Of a stretch of DNA of 7,739 bases, positions 5,441 to 7,739 are shown one piece after another (the first letter of the stretch is position 1; every line of letters starts with the position of its first letter). The notes under the pieces were generated by a model. That model was given only the letters and a program-made list of their open reading frames with translations, searched no databases and was not told the origin of the DNA. The DNA comes from CAYXBG01 sp964463145 (GTDB taxonomy: Bacteria; Acidobacteriota; UBA6911; RPQK01; CBDAPI01): positions 1 to 7,739 of the forward strand of contig CAYXBG010000080.1 of assembly GCA_964463145.1 (NCBI GenBank). The letters run 5' to 3'. The translations under genes were made by a program, and so were the position numbers.

Positions 5441-6152
5441 TTGATACTTGACGGTTAATTGCTCTAGCTGCTTCCAAAGGATCAGGAGCTCGGGTGATAG
5501 GCCGACCAATGACCAAATAGTCGGCACCCCTAGAGATCGCCTCCCCTGGTGTCATGGATCGTCTCTGGTCATCTACTGGCGTCCCTTCTGGTCGAATTCC
5601 AGGTATGACACATAACAGCTCGCGTCTATCTTCCAGTTGCAATAAATCCAACTCCTGTGGGGAAGCTACAATGCCGTCTAAGCCAGACCTTACTGCCAGA
5701 TCGGCAAGCATAGCGACCGATGAGCGCACACCTTGCTTCATACCCAGTTCCGATAGATCACCTTCATCCAAGCTGGTGAGGATTGTCACACCTAATAGCT
5801 TTGGAGTTGGGAGTCTCTCTGCCTCGCTGAAAGATACTAGTCGCTGCTTAGCTTCGACCATCATGCTAGCACCACCTAAAGTATGCAGAGTCAACATTGA
5901 GACTCCCATACGGGCGGCTTCAACTGCTGCCCCGGCTACTGTGTTAGGAATATCATGCAACTTGAGGTCTAAAAAAATCCTGACACCATTCAGGGTCAGT
6001 TCTTTAATAAATTCCGGACCTTCTGCAGAAAACAGCTGGAGGCCTACTTTAATCATCGCTATGTCGTCCTTAAGCAAAGTCGCAAGCTGCCGTGCATCTT
6101 CGGCCGAATCTGTATCAAGGGCAAGAATGATAGGACTGGGTTGATTATTCAT
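5424..6152 (-). CDS. pyrF: Orotidine 5'-phosphate decarboxylase
   Basis: Decarboxylates OMP to UMP, the last step of the pathway, as a cytoplasmic TIM-barrel dimer. The 242 residues match the bacterial PyrF family length of 230-245. Visible catalytic residues: Asp13 in LALD, Lys35 in IKVG, and the Asp62-Lys64-Asp67 array in LDLKLHD. The phosphate-binding segments are PGIRPEG (184-190), Arg197 in DQRRS and IGRPIT (215-220). The last residues, VRRG, are encoded by direct repeat copy B. The ATG at 6152 has no Shine-Dalgarno. The gene lies 98 bases downstream of the M23 gene on the same strand and probably shares its transcript, although the gap is long enough for its own promoter. It is not contiguous with the other pyr genes in the window. 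Confidence 0.97.
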   Translation of the reverse strand: MNNQPSPIILALDTDSAEDARQLATLLKDDIAMIKVGLQLFSAEGPEFIKELTLNGVRIFLDLKLHDIPNTVAGAAVEAARMGVSMLTLHTLGGASMMVEAKQRLVSFSEAERLPTPKLLGVTILTSLDEGDLSELGMKQGVRSSVAMLADLAVRSGLDGIVASPQELDLLQLEDRRELLCVIPGIRPEGTPVDDQRRSMTPGEAISRGADYLVIGRPITRAPDPLEAARAINRQVSIVRRG

Positions 6153-6250
6153 AGGGCCAGAAAATCTAACATAGGGACAAACACCAGACCAACATGAGAG
6201 GAGACCAAATCTCCAAACTGGCCTTGAAGTTACCGATAAGTTTAAACACC
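6153..6250 (-). other. Intergenic leader of pyrF with inverted repeats
   Basis: This 98-base gap contains a perfect 5-bp hairpin (GGAGA, 6200-6204, with TCTCC, 6210-6214). A wider pair, GGCCAG (6155-6160) with CTGGCC (6218-6223), has one arm ending three bases before the pyrF ATG. No T-run or clear -35/-10 pair is visible, so it is neither an obvious terminator nor an obvious promoter. Confidence 0.3.
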
Positions 6251-7549
6251 CTATTCAGCTAGCAAAAAATCCTTAGCCTCAACCTGATTATACAAGCCTT
6301 CTGCTAACTGACGAGAGTAATCGTCCCGTACCGCGGAATAGGCAGCAAGATGGTGTTTATCAATTGGCTTGTCAGAAGGCCAAGCTATGCGCCTACGAGG
6401 ATTCATATAACGCCCCCTCTTATCCTGAACACGGTAGTCGAGATGGGCTCCGGTCGATAGTCCTGTCGACCCCACATTGCCAATGACCTGCCCTTGAGAT
6501 ACTCGGCTTCCTCGTTTGACGCGAATACGGGAGAGATGGCCATAGCTCGTCTGGTACCCATTCCCGTGCCTCAATTTAACGAATTTCCCGAAACCCCCGT
6601 TCCATCCAGCCACAACTACAGTTCCACTGGCCGATGCCAACACTGGGGTACCCTTGGGAGCCGCAAAATCGAGCCCCAGGTGGGGACGTCTTTTCTTAAG
6701 AATCGGATGCAGGCGGTTATAGCTGAACCCTGATGAGATTCTTGGACTGAATCGAAAAGGAACCCTCAGAAATGCCTTCCGGACAGAATTACCCTTTTGA
6801 TCGAAGTGTCCGATCTTCCCATTTCTCGGATTTAAAAAACGAAACCCAAAGAAATCCTTACCTGCATTATTGAACTGAACCGCATATATCTCACCATACT
6901 TTGCAAACTCACCATGCCTGAACTTTTTGTCAACAATCAACTTAAAAAAATCCCCCTCATACACCCTAGTAAAGTCGATGTCCCATTGGAGAATTTCGGC
7001 CATCGCCATGACCAAGCCTTCCTTCTCACCCAGTTCAGTCAACGTCCCCCACAAAGATCCTGAGATAGCGGCTGATATATGCTCTCTCACCGTTTCAAAT
7101 TCAACGGCCTTCCGGATTACCTCATATGATTTGCCGTCAAATTGAGCAACAAGAGTCTCCTCATCGCTAATCTCATACTCAAAGGATAGAGTCTCCCCGT
7201 ATTCCCCAAACTCTACTTGGTAGCGATTGCCCTCCCGGACGCGGTTAAGATTGTAGACTGGTCTCGTGTCGACGATCAGCTGGTGGATCTCTTCGGAAGA
7301 AAAACCGTACTGCATCAGGACATCTTGAAGGGTTCCCCCTCTCGGCAGTCGACCCTCAAACAAGCTAGTAGAGTCTAGTCCTGCCTCCTCTGAAACAGCC
7401 TGCCCCTCTTCTACCCCGACAGCAGTGAGTTCGGTCTTCGATTCTGGCTGGTGCAACAAGAGCCCACATCCAAGAGAAATCGAAACAAGGAAAACCCACC
7501 ATGAAGATCTTGGTTTCATTCGGATTTTAGGTCCTGAACCTTCAGGCAC
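6251..7549 (-). CDS. M23-family peptidoglycan endopeptidase, MepM-like
   Basis: Predicted zinc endopeptidase acting on peptide cross-links of peptidoglycan in the cell envelope. The 432 residues contain an N-terminal hydrophobic anchor or signal (about 17-32), an OapA/LysM-like region (about 67-107), a MepM-like middle domain (about 158-262), and a C-terminal M23 domain (about 270-385). The M23 domain shows HPILKKRRPHLGLD with metal ligands His290 and Asp294, SYGHLS with His338, and TGAHLDYRV with His369. The usual second His of HxH, a zinc ligand, is Asp371 here. Cys28 is not in a convincing lipobox. I chose GTG 7549 because GGAGG lies seven bases upstream. ATG 7519, which overlaps the coaD stop as ATGA, would shorten the protein by ten residues and is a real alternative. 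Tight overlap with coaD indicates co-transcription. Confidence 0.9.
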   Translation of the reverse strand: MPEGSGPKIRMKPRSSWWVFLVSISLGCGLLLHQPESKTELTAVGVEEGQAVSEEAGLDSTSLFEGRLPRGGTLQDVLMQYGFSSEEIHQLIVDTRPVYNLNRVREGNRYQVEFGEYGETLSFEYEISDEETLVAQFDGKSYEVIRKAVEFETVREHISAAISGSLWGTLTELGEKEGLVMAMAEILQWDIDFTRVYEGDFFKLIVDKKFRHGEFAKYGEIYAVQFNNAGKDFFGFRFLNPRNGKIGHFDQKGNSVRKAFLRVPFRFSPRISSGFSYNRLHPILKKRRPHLGLDFAAPKGTPVLASASGTVVVAGWNGGFGKFVKLRHGNGYQTSYGHLSRIRVKRGSRVSQGQVIGNVGSTGLSTGAHLDYRVQDKRGRYMNPRRRIAWPSDKPIDKHHLAAYSAVRDDYSRQLAEGLYNQVEAKDFLLAE

Positions 7550-7739
7550 AGACTAACCTCCACTACATCTGGAACTAGCCCTCTAACAGACCCGCCCAAA
7601 CGACAGACCTCCTTAACAAGACTCGAACTAAGATACGAATACTCCTCAGAGGGAACCATAAAAACAGTCTCTATCTCCGGCTCCAGTCGCCTGTTCATCA
7701 GAGCCATTTGAAACTCGTATTCCAAATCCGTCACAGCTC
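7516..7739 (-). CDS. coaD: Phosphopantetheine adenylyltransferase (5' end beyond the right edge)
   Basis: Joins 4'-phosphopantetheine and ATP to dephospho-CoA and pyrophosphate, the fourth step of coenzyme A synthesis. Only the last 73 codons of a protein of roughly 160 residues are in the window. They show the family's C-terminal half: AVTDLEYEFQMALMNR, TVFMVPSEEYSYLSSS, and SSSLVKE, which corresponds to the nucleotide-binding ISSTxVRE motif, then a RLGGSVRGLVPDVV ending. The frame stays open through the right edge, so an apparent GTG start at 7734 is internal. Its TGA at 7516-7518 lies inside the start region of the M23 gene, giving an overlap of 34 bases (or 4 if ATG 7519 is used). Confidence 0.93.
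   Translation of the reverse strand, partial: AVTDLEYEFQMALMNRRLEPEIETVFMVPSEEYSYLSSSLVKEVCRLGGSVRGLVPDVVEVSLCLKVQDLKSE
7557..7561 (-). promoter_or_regulatory. Ribosome binding site of the M23 gene
   Basis: GGAGG on the minus strand, seven bases before GTG 7549 and inside the coaD coding region. It favours the GTG start over the internal ATG at 7519, which has only a distant AGGA. Confidence 0.55.

Noticed and set aside
5554..6144. A 196-codon open frame on the plus strand
   Set aside because: It lies wholly antisense to pyrF, whose catalytic motifs are all intact, and its translation is a low-complexity Ser/Arg-rich sequence with no recognisable family.
7520..7548. A lipobox making the M23 protein a lipoprotein (Cys28)
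   Set aside because: The residues before it are Ser-Leu-Gly, a poor fit at -3, and the hydrophobic stretch continues past the cysteine.

Overview
The window is about 7.7 kb of dense bacterial chromosome, dominated by pyrimidine (UMP) biosynthesis genes. It carries no rRNA, tRNA, CRISPR array, phage genes or transposase. The best taxonomic hint is the pilin-like fragment at 4454-4680, whose pattern (VEIM core, then YVFAEAFQIYTLENGTYP) resembles pseudopilins I associate with Verrucomicrobiota, class Opitutae (Puniceicoccales-like). That assignment is an inference from memory, with moderate confidence.

Layout. (1) 1-1994, minus strand: pyrB (aspartate carbamoyltransferase), then pyrC (type I dihydroorotase), with stop and start overlapping by one base; pyrC runs off the left edge. 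(2) 1995-2103: a divergent intergenic region. (3) 2104-3871, plus strand: pyrK (electron-transfer subunit) and pyrD (class 1B dihydroorotate dehydrogenase), one base apart, ending at an intrinsic terminator. (4) 3876-4680, minus strand: a small secreted protein of unknown function, preceded by a short pilin-like ORF that looks frameshifted or truncated. (5) 4797-5264, plus strand: a YhcH/YjgK/YiaL-family protein. (6) 5346-7739, minus strand: coaD (3' part), an M23 endopeptidase gene, pyrF, a decayed copy of the start of the secreted-protein gene, and a hairpin terminator.

How the genes work together. PyrB makes carbamoyl-aspartate, PyrC cyclises it to dihydroorotate, PyrD/PyrK oxidise that to orotate using NAD+, and PyrF makes UMP from OMP. 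Carbamoyl-phosphate synthase (carAB) and orotate phosphoribosyltransferase (pyrE) are not in the window. coaD (coenzyme A synthesis) and the peptidoglycan peptidase are housekeeping genes that appear to be co-transcribed upstream of pyrF.

The most unusual structure is a direct repeat of about 64-71 bp, 966 bp apart (4404-4474 and 5370-5440). Each copy covers the end of an upstream gene plus the ribosome binding site, start codon and signal-peptide codons of the secreted-protein gene. One copy is at the intact gene. The other lies right behind pyrF and dies at a stop codon after 15 codons. The segment between them holds the broken pilin ORF and the YhcH-family gene, so it looks like an insertion into an ancestral pyrF-secreted protein operon. 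I found no convincing new defence, mobile or RNA-guided system; most of the window is conserved core metabolism.
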